A stretch of 64,000 nt of DNA from an uncultured Verrucomicrobiota bacterium (GCA_903838675.1 CAILZI010000116.1:62001-126000), one strand, 5' to 3'; positions 8,676 through 18,378 are shown, numbered from the stretch's first letter. Notes: generated by a model from the letters alone, not told the origin. Made by a program: numbers and translations.

Positions 8676-10469
8676 TCAAACCGCCCATTCAGGCGGCTCT
8701 GCCTCAAACGTCACGCGTTCCTTAGTCAAAGGATGCGTGAAGGTGATGCGCAGAGCATGCAGGCAGAGCGGCGGATCGCCCACCGCCAGGGTCTGGGTCT
8801 CACCGAGTTCGCCATCGGCCAGATAGGCGGCGTCACCGGCAATCGGGAAGCCGAGATGCCAGAGATGGATGCGGATTTGATTGGTGCGGCCGGTGAGCGG
8901 ACGGGCTTCGAGGAGTGCGGTGCCATCGGCATCGCGCCGCAGCACGCGGAATTCTGTTCTGGCTTCCAGACCATCGGCATCTACGTTGCGCCCCCCCAGT
9001 TTCCCAGCTTCGCCACTGACGGGCGCATCACAGATGAAAGCATCCTGGGGTGGGTGCCCCTTCACGCGGGCGAGATAGAGTTTCTCGACTTCACCTCGTT
9101 CAAATTGCGGCTGCACGAAGCTGGCGAAGTGGCGTGTCTTGCAGAGTACGGTCACGCCGGTCGTATTGGCATCTAGCCGGTGTACGCTACGGGGTTTTAG
9201 CGGGTGCCAGACGGTGTTGAGGATGAACTGCAGCGTGTTGCGATTGAACCTGCCACCCACATGCACCGGCAGAGGTGCGGGTTTGTTCAGCACAATGATC
9301 GCCTCGTCTTCAAACAGCACGCGGATGTCCGCATTCACGTCCGGCTCACGCTGCGCAGGTTTCAGGTGCAGGTAGCGTTCCCCTGCGCGCACGATCTGAT
9401 GTGCTGGCACGATCACCTGATCATCCGTCACAATGCGGCCTTCTTCGCACACGGCGAGCCACTGTTCACGTGGGATGTGGGGCATCACATGACAGAGGCA
9501 GTCGAGGATGGTGCCGTTATCGCAGGCTTCCGGTACATTCAGCGGCCGCGTTTGATCGTAGGGCACACTCCCTGGCAGCGGGGTCACCGCCTGGCGGATC
9601 GCCGCATGGCGCTGCACCAGGTTCTCCCGCTGCTGTTCCTCGGAGGTTTTGAAGCAATAGGGGCAGGATACATGCTCCACGTAGCGTGGGTCGGCCTGCT
9701 CTTCGGCGGTGAGAGGTGTCTGGCAGGCGAAACACTGGGAGGAGGCGGTCTCATGCAGGCCGGGATCGACGCCAACACGTTGGTCGAAGACAAAGCATTC
9801 GCCGTCGTAATGCGCGCTGCCGCACTCCTCGAAGTACTTCAAAATGCCGCCCTCAAGCTGCCACACATGCTCAAAGCCTTCGCGCTCCATGAAGGGGGCG
9901 GCTTTCTCACAGCGGATGCCGCCGGTGCAGAAAGACACGACTTCCGCCTTCTTCATCTCTGGAGGAAGCCGGCGCACCGCCTCGGGGAATTCGCGGAAGG
10001 AATCGACACCCGCCACGACGGCACCTTTGAAGGTGCCAAGCTTCACTTCGTAATCGTTGCGCGTGTCATACAGAATGACCGGGCGGCCTTCATCCAGCCA
10101 CTGCTTCAAGACCTTGGGCTCCAGGCGAGGCGACGTGTACTTTGCCGGTTCGATGCCCTCGACGCCGAAGGCGATGATCTCCTGCTTGATGCGCACCAGC
10201 ATGCGGCGGAACGGCTGCTCCGCACTCTCGCTGTATTTAGGCTTTAATCCAGCCAGCCCCGGAATGCCGCGCAGCTCATCGACGAGTGCGTCCACATTCT
10301 CCCGGACACCGGCCACAAACATGTTGATGCCTTCCGTGCTCAACAAAATAGTGCCCTTCAGGCCCAGCTTTTTACATTGCTCCAGCAGCCGCGCGCGCAT
10401 CTCCTTCAATCCGGAAAGTTCGGCGAATTGGTAGCAGGAGATGTTGGTGATCGTGGCGGCGGCTGGCAT
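8676..10469 (-). CDS. trhO: fusion of tRNA uridine hydroxylase (TrhO) and RluA-type pseudouridine synthase
   Basis: This 597-residue protein starts at 10469 (MPAAATITN); the frame to 10541 adds unlikely residues. Residues 1-~290 are a TrhO/UPF0176 unit. It has the N-terminal acylphosphatase-like part, a rhodanese domain with the active loop CTGGIRCEK (Cys181), and a Cys-rich tail (CFACQTPL, VSCPYC). TrhO makes 5-hydroxyuridine at tRNA position 34. Residues ~310-597 are an RluA-family synthase with an S4-like start (VTDDQVIVPAHQIVRAGE) and the catalytic segment SVHRLDANTTGV (Asp active site); LTGRTNQIRIHL is the family motif III. A single chain would carry two RNA uridine-modifying activities. 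No stop or RBS-like break separates them. Confidence 0.88.
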   Translation of the reverse strand: MPAAATITNISCYQFAELSGLKEMRARLLEQCKKLGLKGTILLSTEGINMFVAGVRENVDALVDELRGIPGLAGLKPKYSESAEQPFRRMLVRIKQEIIAFGVEGIEPAKYTSPRLEPKVLKQWLDEGRPVILYDTRNDYEVKLGTFKGAVVAGVDSFREFPEAVRRLPPEMKKAEVVSFCTGGIRCEKAAPFMEREGFEHVWQLEGGILKYFEECGSAHYDGECFVFDQRVGVDPGLHETASSQCFACQTPLTAEEQADPRYVEHVSCPYCFKTSEEQQRENLVQRHAAIRQAVTPLPGSVPYDQTRPLNVPEACDNGTILDCLCHVMPHIPREQWLAVCEEGRIVTDDQVIVPAHQIVRAGERYLHLKPAQREPDVNADIRVLFEDEAIIVLNKPAPLPVHVGGRFNRNTLQFILNTVWHPLKPRSVHRLDANTTGVTVLCKTRHFASFVQPQFERGEVEKLYLARVKGHPPQDAFICDAPVSGEAGKLGGRNVDADGLEARTEFRVLRRDADGTALLEARPLTGRTNQIRIHLWHLGFPIAGDAAYLADGELGETQTLAVGDPPLCLHALRITFTHPLTKERVTFEAEPPEWAV

Positions 10470-10600
10470 GGGCAGTTGAAAAAGCACAAGAACAGGCGCA
10501 CGGCGAGTGTAAACAGCACTTGCTGCGCAGGATTGGCACACTGCGGCGCAAAGGAGATCAAGCTTGCCATTTCAGGCCGTTCCCGCTCCATTCCGGAGGT

Positions 10601-11776
10601 ATGAAAACCACGCTCCTGCTCCTCGCTGCCGCCACTACCCTGCAAGCCGCCGACTGGCCGGTCTGGCGTGGGCCCAATCATGACGGCATCTCGAGTGAAA
10701 AACTGGCTGGAACGGCGGTCAAAAAAGTCTGGGAAGCGCAGATTGGCATCGGTTTTGCGTCCTTCACCGTGGCAGCTGGTCATGTGTACACCACCGGACA
10801 CGCGGACGGCAAGGACACGGTCTTCTGCTTCGATGTCGAGACTGGCAAGCAGGTATGGAAGCACGCCTATGCCGCCGATCTGGGTGACAAGTATTACGAA
10901 GGCGGAACCTCGGCCACGCCGACGATTGAAGACGGCAAGGCCTACCATTTGAGCCGCTGGGGCGATCTGTTTTGTTTCGATGCGGCCACCGGCAAAGTCG
11001 TGTGGCAGAAAAACATACAAAAGGAAACCGAGGCGGATATTCCAGACTGGGGTTTCGCGGGTTCACCGCTGGTCGCGGGCAAGCTTCTCATCGTGAATGT
11101 TGGCAAAGCCGGCACTGCGGTCGAGAAAGCCACGGGGAAAACGGTATGGACCAGCGACAAGGCCAACTCGGGCTACTGCACGCCCTATCCGATCACGGTG
11201 AATGGCAAGGCACAGGTCGTGCTGAGTTCAGGCCGTGCCTACAAAGGCGTCGATCCAAGCAACGGCAGCGTTTTGTGGGAGCACACATGGTCCACCAGCT
11301 ACGGTGTGAACGCAGCGGATCCGATTCTCAGCGGCACCCAGCTCTTCATCTCGACGGGCTACAACAAAGGCTGCGCCTTGCTCGATCTCGCCTCCGCTGA
11401 ACCCAAGGAGGTCTGGCGCAGCCGGGTGATGAAAAATCAATTCAACTCCAGTGTGCTGATTGACGGCCATTTGTATGGCAGCGATGGCGATGAAGGTAAA
11501 TCAGCCAGCCTGAAGTGCATCGACTTTGCCACAGGTGCCGAAAAATGGAGCGCCGCAGATGTCGGTTTCTGCTCACTGATGGCTGCCGATGGCAAGCTCA
11601 TCATCATGACCGCCAAAGGCGAACTCATCATAGCCAAGGCCAGTGCGGCCAAATTTGAGCCCATCTCCCGCTCCCCGGTGCTCACGGGGCGCTGCTGGAG
11701 CGCGCCGGTGCTTGCCAATGGGCATATTTACGCCCGCAACGCCGCTGGCGACATGGTCTGCCTGGCTGTCGAGTAA
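10601..11776 (+). CDS. secreted PQQ-like beta-propeller repeat protein
   Basis: This is a 391-residue protein with signal peptide MKTTLLLLAAATTLQA. The mature part begins DWPVWRGPNHDGIS, the usual start of PVC outer-membrane/PQQ-like propeller proteins. Repeats of the form FDVETGKQVWKH, FDAATGKVVWQK, SNGSVLWEH and DFATGAEKWSA mark the blades of a 7-8 bladed propeller. GGAGG at 10595-10599 is only one base before ATG, too close for a normal Shine-Dalgarno. Such proteins are BamB-like scaffolds or PQQ-enzyme relatives. No PQQ catalytic residues are recognisable, so an enzymatic role is unsupported. It is divergently transcribed from trhO. Confidence 0.85.
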   Translation: MKTTLLLLAAATTLQAADWPVWRGPNHDGISSEKLAGTAVKKVWEAQIGIGFASFTVAAGHVYTTGHADGKDTVFCFDVETGKQVWKHAYAADLGDKYYEGGTSATPTIEDGKAYHLSRWGDLFCFDAATGKVVWQKNIQKETEADIPDWGFAGSPLVAGKLLIVNVGKAGTAVEKATGKTVWTSDKANSGYCTPYPITVNGKAQVVLSSGRAYKGVDPSNGSVLWEHTWSTSYGVNAADPILSGTQLFISTGYNKGCALLDLASAEPKEVWRSRVMKNQFNSSVLIDGHLYGSDGDEGKSASLKCIDFATGAEKWSAADVGFCSLMAADGKLIIMTAKGELIIAKASAAKFEPISRSPVLTGRCWSAPVLANGHIYARNAAGDMVCLAVE

Positions 11777-11875
11777 CCAACGGGCGCTTGGCGCGCCGGT
11801 TCATGCATTTTATCAATATAAGCTCACAAACGGTCGATTGGTCAGACTGAAGCGTCAGTTGGAAGGTCCCCTTGC

Positions 11876-12538
11876 ATGAAAACAAGCACTTCACCCGCGA
11901 TCCCGCTCTGGCTCAAGCTCGCCTACACCGCATTCATGGCGGTTTTGATTCCCGTTTACTGGTACCACTACGGCCCGACGAACTTTTTTTACTTCTGCGA
12001 CATCGCCCTGCTGCTCACGCTGGCGGGAGTGTGGATGGAAAGTCCGCTTCTTATTTCGCTGCCTGCCGTGGGAATCCTGATGCCGCAGGCTTTGTGGTGC
12101 GTGGATTATGTCGTGCAACTTTTCGGCATCACAATGACAGGCATGACGGCATACATGTTTGATGGCACAAAGCCGCTTTTTCTGCGCGGACTGTCTCTCT
12201 TCCACGGCTGGCTGCCGTTCCTGCTGGCTTTTCTCGTGTTCAGGCTCGGCTACGACAAGCGCGCGCTCAAAGGCTGGACGGTCCTGGCATCTGGCTTGTG
12301 CATAGTGGCCTATTTTTGGCTGCCGAAGGCCGGCACCATTCTTTCGGACCCCAATCTGCCTCGCAATGTGAATTACGTCTTCGGCATGGACGATGCGCAG
12401 CCGCAGACCTGGCTGAGCCCGGAACTTTATCTCGTCACATGGCTTGCGCTGCTCATTTTCGTGGTCTTTGTGCCGACACACTTCGTGCTGAAGAAAATCT
12501 GTCCCACGCCTGAACAAGCCGCAGCCAAACGCGCATGA
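11876..12538 (+). CDS. conserved multi-pass membrane protein
   Basis: This 220-residue integral membrane protein has about six to seven hydrophobic segments, for example FFYFCDIALLLTLAGVWM, WLPFLLAFLVFRLGY and LVTWLALLIFVVFVPTHFVL. A loop with DPNLPRNVNYVFGMDDAQPQ separates the last two helices. I do not recognise a characterised family. Its stop overlaps the next start in an ATGA arrangement, so it is the first gene of a translationally coupled run with an MFS carrier and a glycosyltransferase. A role linked to those two is possible but not shown. Confidence 0.78.
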   Translation: MKTSTSPAIPLWLKLAYTAFMAVLIPVYWYHYGPTNFFYFCDIALLLTLAGVWMESPLLISLPAVGILMPQALWCVDYVVQLFGITMTGMTAYMFDGTKPLFLRGLSLFHGWLPFLLAFLVFRLGYDKRALKGWTVLASGLCIVAYFWLPKAGTILSDPNLPRNVNYVFGMDDAQPQTWLSPELYLVTWLALLIFVVFVPTHFVLKKICPTPEQAAAKRA

Positions 12539-13824
12539 ATGATTCTCCCCCCCCGACCCATGCATCCGGCTGGCAACGCGGCTTCTGGTGCTTGATGGGC
12601 ACCCAGTTTCAGGGGGCGTTTTCTGACAACGTACTTAAGTGGCTCGTCATCTATCTGGTAATCGCCCAGAAGCTGCCCAAGGAGCAGCTTGATGCGCTGG
12701 TGTCGGATTCGGGGATGTACTTTGCCATTCCTTTCCTGCTGCTGTCGATGCTCGGCGGCTGGATGGCGGATCGCTTCAGCAAACGGCATGTAATGATCGG
12801 TGTGAAGACGATGGAGATCGGCATCATGCTGTTTGCTACCTATGCGCTGGCCTCCGGCAGAATGGGGATGCAGCTCGCGAGCATCTGCCTCATGGGGGTT
12901 CACAGCGCGTTCTTTGCGGCATCGAAGTACGGTTCGCTGCCTGAAGTGGTGCCTCCTGCGAAGCTCTCCTGGGCCAATGGCGTGATCGAGATGCTCACCT
13001 TTCTGGCGGCGATCTTCGGCACGCTGGCCGCAGCATGGCTGGCGGAGAGTTTTGCGGGCAAACCGGTGTGGTCAGGCGGCATTCTGCTCGGGCTGGCAAT
13101 GATCGGCTGGCTCATGAGCCTGGGCATTACGCGCATGCCTGCAGCAAGCCCGGCCAAGCCGTTGCGCCTCAACTTCCTCGGTGACCTGTGGCGCGAATTT
13201 AAGTGGATGCGTACGGATCGCGATCTGTGGCGGGCAAATCTCGGCAACACGGGTTTCTTTTTCATCGCCGTGCTCATCCAAATGAACTTGGTGCTCTATG
13301 CGGAGCAGGTGCTGCACATCAAGCCGATGGAAAACAGTGCATTGCAGGTCGCACTCGCCGTCGGCATGGCGGCTGGCAGCATGCTTGCCGGAAAATTGAG
13401 CGGGGATCACGTGGAGTACGGCCTCATTCCGCTCGGGGCCTTTCTCATGGCAGCGATGGGCTTCGCGCTCGGGTTGGCTGACATCTCCAGATCGGCTTTC
13501 ACCGTCTGCCTCACGCTGCTGGGAATCGGGGGGGGCATGTTCATCGTGCCATTGGCGGCCGTGCTGCAGCATCGGCCTCCGGCAGATCGCAAAGGATCGG
13601 TGCAGGGTGCGGCCTCGTGGTTGTCGTGGGTGGGCATCAGCGCAGCCGCTTTGCTGCAAAAGGAGCTGAACACCCGACTGGGCTGGACGCCGGGAGACAT
13701 CTTCTGGTTCTGCGGAGCCAGTGCGGTGGTAGGCGGCATTTATGTGACGATGTCGCGTCCGCAGGCTCTGCCTGCATTGCTGAAACGCTGGTCGCATGGA
13801 AGTCTGAACAGCAGGCATGGCTGA
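12535..13824 (+). CDS. MFS transporter, LplT-like
   Basis: This 429-residue carrier has 10-12 helices. Its start, LMGTQFQGAFSDNVLKW, closely resembles the QFLGAFNDN signature of lysophospholipid transporters (LplT) and of the MFS half of acyl-ACP synthetase fusions. The MFS motif A region reads GGWMADRFSKRHVM. Known relatives flip lysophospholipids across the inner membrane. That would suit the glycosyltransferase encoded next, with which this gene overlaps by 8 bases. The substrate assignment is inferred. The start overlaps the preceding stop by 4 bases (ATGA). Confidence 0.82.
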   Translation: MNDSPPPTHASGWQRGFWCLMGTQFQGAFSDNVLKWLVIYLVIAQKLPKEQLDALVSDSGMYFAIPFLLLSMLGGWMADRFSKRHVMIGVKTMEIGIMLFATYALASGRMGMQLASICLMGVHSAFFAASKYGSLPEVVPPAKLSWANGVIEMLTFLAAIFGTLAAAWLAESFAGKPVWSGGILLGLAMIGWLMSLGITRMPAASPAKPLRLNFLGDLWREFKWMRTDRDLWRANLGNTGFFFIAVLIQMNLVLYAEQVLHIKPMENSALQVALAVGMAAGSMLAGKLSGDHVEYGLIPLGAFLMAAMGFALGLADISRSAFTVCLTLLGIGGGMFIVPLAAVLQHRPPADRKGSVQGAASWLSWVGISAAALLQKELNTRLGWTPGDIFWFCGASAVVGGIYVTMSRPQALPALLKRWSHGSLNSRHG

Positions 13825-15055
13825 AATCCTTCTGCTTCCATTCGGCAGCGCCGGCGATGTGTTTCCTTTCATCTGGCTGGGACGGCAGCTCATGGCACGC
13901 GGCCATCGCGTGAGAATGATCACGGCATGCCTGTTTGAAGAGCATGCTCGCAAGGCCGGCATCGAATTCATTGCCTTGGGCTGCAAAGACGAGTTCGAAG
14001 CCATGATTCGCGACCCGCGCATCTGGAAGTCCGGCATTGGCACGAAGGTCGTGTTTGAGTTCGCCGCCAAATCCGTGGTGCCCTATCTCACGGCCATCGA
14101 AAGCTGTGGAAAGGTCGATCTGATGCTGGCGCCGGTCACTGCATTTGCCGGGCGTCTTGCCCGCGAAAAACAGGGTGTCCCGCTGATCACCGTACATCTG
14201 CAGCCCGCCGTTTTTGTGAGTGCGTATGAGACGCCGCTGCTCCATCCAATCATGCGTCTCTTTAACAAGCTGCCGGTATGGTTCAAAAAGCTGATCCTCG
14301 CGCTGCCTAATCCCGTTGATCTCTTTGCGCTGCCCCAAGTGCGCCGCATTTGTGAGGGCAATGGAGTCAAGCCACCGCGCAGCCTGTGGCGTGAGTGGTG
14401 GGATTCTCCTGATGGCGTGCTTGCCTTGTTTCCCGCGTGGTTTGCACAGCCTCAGCCCGACTGGCCACCGAACCTCCTGCAGTGGACTTTCCCGCTCGAG
14501 GATCTTGCGACTGAGCAGTCGCTTCAACCGGAGTTGCAGGAGTTTCTCGCGAACGGCGAGCGCCCGGTCGTCTTCACGCCCGGCAGTGCGAATGTGCAGG
14601 CGGCACGTTTCTTTGCCGTCGCTGCGGAAGTCGTCCAGCGCCTTGGCTGCCGTGCGGTCTTCGTCACGCGTGAACCAAGACAGGTGCCACCGAATCTGCC
14701 TGCGAGTATTCTGACCGTTGATTACGCACCTTTCAGCACGCTGCTGAAGCATGCAGCGGTGTTTGTGCATCATGGTGGCGTCGGCACCATGTCTCAGGGG
14801 TTCGCCGCTGGAGTACCGCAGCTCATCATGGCAATGGCCCATGACCAGCCCGACAACGCGGACCGATTGGAGCGTCTCGGCGCTGGCACGGGTCTCAGCG
14901 TTCGGCAGTTCACGCCGGAGCGCGTGGCGCATGAGCTGAAGCAACTGCTGCATGGGGTTTCGATTCATCAGGCTGCGCGTGCATGTGCGGAGAAAATTCG
15001 GCAGACGCCTTCGTCTGGAGCCCTCCTGGAATGGATCGAATCACGAATGAAGTAA
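13817..15055 (+). CDS. glycosyltransferase, GT1/GT28-like (UGT/MGT fold)
   Basis: This is a 412-residue GT-B glycosyltransferase. The N-terminal half begins LLLPFGSAGDVFPFIWLG, with the glycine-rich acceptor-side loop. The C-terminal half has the nucleotide-sugar binding region HHGGVGTMSQGFAAGVPQ followed by MAHDQPDNADRLERLGAG, a degenerate PSPG box. Relatives glycosylate lipids or small hydrophobic acceptors with UDP- or dTDP-sugars. Coupling by overlap to an LplT-like MFS carrier and a membrane protein suggests export of a glycolipid-type product; this is inference. The next gene begins 5 bases after the stop. Confidence 0.83.
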   Translation: MAEILLLPFGSAGDVFPFIWLGRQLMARGHRVRMITACLFEEHARKAGIEFIALGCKDEFEAMIRDPRIWKSGIGTKVVFEFAAKSVVPYLTAIESCGKVDLMLAPVTAFAGRLAREKQGVPLITVHLQPAVFVSAYETPLLHPIMRLFNKLPVWFKKLILALPNPVDLFALPQVRRICEGNGVKPPRSLWREWWDSPDGVLALFPAWFAQPQPDWPPNLLQWTFPLEDLATEQSLQPELQEFLANGERPVVFTPGSANVQAARFFAVAAEVVQRLGCRAVFVTREPRQVPPNLPASILTVDYAPFSTLLKHAAVFVHHGGVGTMSQGFAAGVPQLIMAMAHDQPDNADRLERLGAGTGLSVRQFTPERVAHELKQLLHGVSIHQAARACAEKIRQTPSSGALLEWIESRMK

Positions 15056-15059
15056 TCGG

Positions 15060-16436
15060 ATGCATTCATCCTCGGCCAGTTCCCAAATTCCAGAGCGCCG
15101 TTTTGGCCTGCTGCAGGCGACGGCGCTGAACATGTCGAACATGCTCGGCGCAGGGCCGTTCATTACCATCCCGGCGCTGATGCTAACGATGGGCGGACCG
15201 CAGTCGATGCTCGGCTGGGGAGTGGCTTTGATACTGGCCCTGGCGGACGGACTGGTCTGGAGCGAACTGGGGGCAGCGCTGCAAAAGTCCGGCGGATCGT
15301 ATGTGTACCTGCGTGAGGGCTACGGGCGCGAAACGTGGGGCCGCTTCATGGGCTTCTTGTTCATCTGGCAGTTCATCCTGAGCGGACCGCTGGAACTCGC
15401 GACAGCCTACGTCGGTGTGGCGCAGTATTTGCAGCCACTGTGGCCGCAGAGCAGCGAGTTCACGCGTTTGTGCGCGGGGCGGGAGTGGGGTTGTTCATGA
15501 TTTTCCTGCTGTATCGACGCATTGAGTCAATTGGGACGATCATGATCGCACTCTGGGGAGGCGTGCTGCTGGCGATGGCCATGGTGATCGTCACGGGCGC
15601 GCTGCATTTCAACGCGAAAATGGCTTTCGATTTCCCGGCGGATGCATGGCACTCCGACTCCGCCAAATGGGTGGCACTGGGGGCGGCTGCACGGATTGGC
15701 ATGTATGATTATCTCGGTTACTACGACATCTGCTTCATCGGTGATGAGGTGAAGCAGCCGGGACGTGTCATCCCCCGCTCGGTGATGGTGAGCCTCGTGC
15801 TTGTGGCGCTGATCTACTTCGCGGTGAATCTGTCGATCCTCGGCGTGGTGCCATGGCGGGAGTTTGTGAGCGCGGAAGGCATGAGCAAGCCCGTGGTGAC
15901 GATGATGATGGCCAAAATCTATGGGAATGACTTCGCGCAGCTTTTTACTGGGCTCGTGCTGTGGACCATGGTGGCATGCTGCTTCGCCATGCTGCTGGGC
16001 TACTCACGCATTCCCTATGCCGCAGCGCGTGATGGCAGCTTCTTCAAGGTGTTTGGCCGTCTGCATCCTCGACTGGGCTTTCCGCATGTGTCGTTGATCG
16101 TCGTCGGAGTGATTGCGGCAGCGGCCACGTTTGTGAAACTAGGCACGCTGATCGACGCACTGCTCACCACCCGAATTGTGGTGCAGTTTGCGGGTCAGAT
16201 CGGCGCATTGGTCATGCTGCGGCGATTGAAGCCGGAGATTGAGCGCCCGTTTCGCATGTGGCTCTATCCGCTGCCAGCGCTGCTGGCTTTCGCGGGCTGG
16301 ATGTATCTGCTGGTGACCACAAGATCGCATTCTGTTGGGCTATGGCATGGCCGCATTATTGGTCGGAGCCATCGTATTTCTTGCCTGGAGCTGGCGGGCA
16401 CGCTGCTGGCCGTTTGCTGCGGCAAAAGGCGCTTGA
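15060..16436 (+). pseudogene. APC-family amino-acid permease with two compensating frameshifts
   Basis: The N-terminus (FGLLQATALNMSNMLGAGPF, then GGSYVYLREGYG) is a clear amino acid-polyamine-organocation permease. The first frame runs to a stop at 15500. The homologous sequence moves to the -1 frame near 15461 (GVGLFMIFLLYRRIESIG..., through KPVVTMMMAKIYG). It returns to the original frame near 16319, where DRILLGYGMAALLVGAIVFL restores the last helix and ends at the TGA 16434-16436. Without the two shifts the product would be 458 residues, a normal APC length. The middle 860 bases look intact. One missing and one extra base is the simplest explanation, either mutation or sequencing error. 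It is the fourth gene of the tight plus-strand run. Confidence 0.8.
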
Positions 16437-16466
16437 TTTGAAGACGCTCTGTGAGTGAATCGCTGC

Positions 16467-17054
16467 ATGCGCCGAATCCTCACCTGCCTGCTGCTGTTCA
16501 CAGCCTTTCTTCATGCTGATGAGTTTGATCCCAAGGACAACACCATCGTCCTCGGCAAACGGGTGGGGCTTATCAAGCCGGGCATGACCGCCACGGACAT
16601 CGAGCGTGCCTATGGGAAGCAGAATCTCAAACTGCAGAAAATTCCCGGCGCTGAAGGCGAGGAAATCGATGGCGCGAAATTGTTTGCGGACTCAGACCGC
16701 GAACTGGTGATCGTGTGGGATCCGGATAACGACAAGAAGCAGGTTGTGTTCGACGTCCGTGTCGTCGGCACGGCGTGGAAGTTCGAAAACGGTCTCAAGG
16801 CGGGCATGACCGTTGAAGAAGTTGAGAAGATCAACGGCAAGCCCTTCAAAATCGCCGGATTTGAATGGGACTACGGCGGCTATGCCAATTTTGATGGCGG
16901 CAAACTCTCGGGGAAGGCGAGCATCCGCTTCAATCCTTCCACGGAAAATGTTCCGGAGTATCTCAGCGGCGACAAGCAGCTTTCCTCCACCGACAAGCAA
17001 CTTCGTGCCGCCAAACCTCTCGTTGAGGAAGGCATCTCGGTGTTCATGCGGTGA
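16467..17054 (+). CDS. secreted protein of unknown function with SmpA-like repeats
   Basis: This 195-residue protein has signal peptide MRRILTCLLLFTAFLHA. ATG at 16467 is preferred over GTG at 16455 because it gives a compact signal. Two similar segments, VGLIKPGMTATDIERAYG and GLKAGMTVEEVEKING, share the G.kpGMt..ei....G pattern of SmpA/BamE-like and related periplasmic modules. The rest is charged and soluble. Function unknown. Its 3' end overlaps the convergent DUF2071 gene by 11 bases. Confidence 0.72.
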   Translation: MRRILTCLLLFTAFLHADEFDPKDNTIVLGKRVGLIKPGMTATDIERAYGKQNLKLQKIPGAEGEEIDGAKLFADSDRELVIVWDPDNDKKQVVFDVRVVGTAWKFENGLKAGMTVEEVEKINGKPFKIAGFEWDYGGYANFDGGKLSGKASIRFNPSTENVPEYLSGDKQLSSTDKQLRAAKPLVEEGISVFMR

Positions 17055-17781
17055 GCGGATACACCTGTACATCGACTCCGGGTGAGCCAACAATGTGATC
17101 GGGCGGACGTTGTGGATCTGTGAATCCGGCCTGTCGCAGCGGATTCACATCCCACGTCTCCAGCAAGGCTTCTGCGAGCGGGTAGGGGGTGTGATGAACC
17201 TGCCCACAGCGGATACCGCGTGGCGTCTGGGAGAACAGCAGGTAGCGTTCGGCGAGAAAGAACGCGAGCGAACCAGGCTCTGCGGCCTGGGATTTCGCAT
17301 CAATGCGATAGCGAAAGTGTGAAGCCGACGGCTCGCCAAGCCGCTTGCAGTTGTAATCGATGCAGCCGTCGCTGATCTCCGCACTCATGCGGGCATGCTG
17401 ATAGGGCAGGTGGAAGAAGGTGCGTGCTGTCCAGACGGCGAGCGGTTGATTGCAATCGAGTGAGTAGAACCACACGCCGGGACGGCCCTGCTCATCATGC
17501 ACGTAGGTGCGCACGTTGAGTTCGAGGAAGTTGCTGATGCCTGGCACGGGTGGACAGAAACGCGGACGAATGCCGTGCATGTAAAACGGCACGATAGCGA
17601 GCCATGCGTCGCCCTGGAACGTGTCCACGAACAATCCGGGTGGCAGAGTGCGCTGGACCTCCGCCGCATCCCAGCGCCAGTGCAGAAAGAGCAGGCTTTC
17701 CCAGCGCTGAAGCATCACATGCGAGCGCGTCGGGCGATCACGGAAGTTTAGGCGGGATTCGAGCGTGGGTGTGACAGGCAT
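17044..17781 (-). CDS. DUF2071 (YqjF-like) protein
   Basis: This 245-residue soluble protein begins MPVTPTLESRL at 17781, the start that fits the family better than 17808. The segments WESLLFLHWRWDAAEVQRTL, PPGLFVDTFQGDAWLAIVPF, FLELNVRTYV and GVWFYSLDCNQPLAVW are the conserved core of DUF2071. That family is structurally related to acetoacetate decarboxylase but its function is not established. It runs opposite to its neighbours. It overlaps the 3' end of the preceding plus-strand gene by 11 bases, and its 5' end is 57 bases from the lipocalin start. Confidence 0.85.
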   Translation of the reverse strand: MPVTPTLESRLNFRDRPTRSHVMLQRWESLLFLHWRWDAAEVQRTLPPGLFVDTFQGDAWLAIVPFYMHGIRPRFCPPVPGISNFLELNVRTYVHDEQGRPGVWFYSLDCNQPLAVWTARTFFHLPYQHARMSAEISDGCIDYNCKRLGEPSASHFRYRIDAKSQAAEPGSLAFFLAERYLLFSQTPRGIRCGQVHHTPYPLAEALLETWDVNPLRQAGFTDPQRPPDHIVGSPGVDVQVYPLTA

Positions 17782-17838
17782 GTCGGGATGATACGCCTGA
17801 ATTCGCACCTAGGCGCCGCCCGGATTCGTTCATCAAGC

Positions 17839-18378
17839 ATGCGCTATCGATCTTTGAACCTTGGCTTCCTCCTGCTTTCGCTGCTCAGCCTCAGTTCCTG
17901 CACCTCCATGAAACCCGCTCCGCTGCAAACGGTTCCCCACGTCGATCTGAAACGCTATGTGGGTGACTGGTTCGTCTTTGCGAACATCCCGTATTCCCTG
18001 GAAAAGGGCAAGGTGGGCACGCTGGACCGCTACGCGCTGCGCCCGGATGGCAAGATGGACAACATTTTCCTGTTCCGGCGCGGCAGTCTCGATGCGCCGC
18101 TGGAGCAGTGGAAGGGGGTGGCCTGGGTTCACAACAAGGCCACCAACGCCGAGTGGCGCGTGCAGTTCGTCTGGCCGCTGCGGGTGCCTTATCTCATCAT
18201 CGACCTCGACCCAAATTACCAGTGGAGCGTGATTGGCTATCCCAATCGCAAACTGGCCTGGGTGCTCAGCCGCAAGCCGGTGCTCGATGAGGCCACTTAT
18301 CGCGGCATTCTGGAGCGAATGGCGAAGCAGGGCTACGACACACACTTGCTGGCAAAGGTGCCGCAGAAGTCAGAGTAA
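17839..18378 (+). CDS. blc: lipocalin lipoprotein (Blc-like)
   Basis: This 179-residue protein has a lipoprotein signal with lipobox LSSC (Cys21), so it is membrane-anchored. The mature domain begins VDLKRYVGDWFVFANIPY, where GDW is the GxW lipocalin motif 1. VIGYPNRKLAWVLSRKP is the C-terminal lipocalin segment with its conserved R. Bacterial lipocalins bind lysophospholipids or fatty acids at the outer membrane. ATG at 17839 is chosen because it places the signal correctly; the in-frame ATG at 17788 would add 17 unlikely residues. A strong hairpin follows 3 bases after the stop. Confidence 0.88.
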   Translation: MRYRSLNLGFLLLSLLSLSSCTSMKPAPLQTVPHVDLKRYVGDWFVFANIPYSLEKGKVGTLDRYALRPDGKMDNIFLFRRGSLDAPLEQWKGVAWVHNKATNAEWRVQFVWPLRVPYLIIDLDPNYQWSVIGYPNRKLAWVLSRKPVLDEATYRGILERMAKQGYDTHLLAKVPQKSE

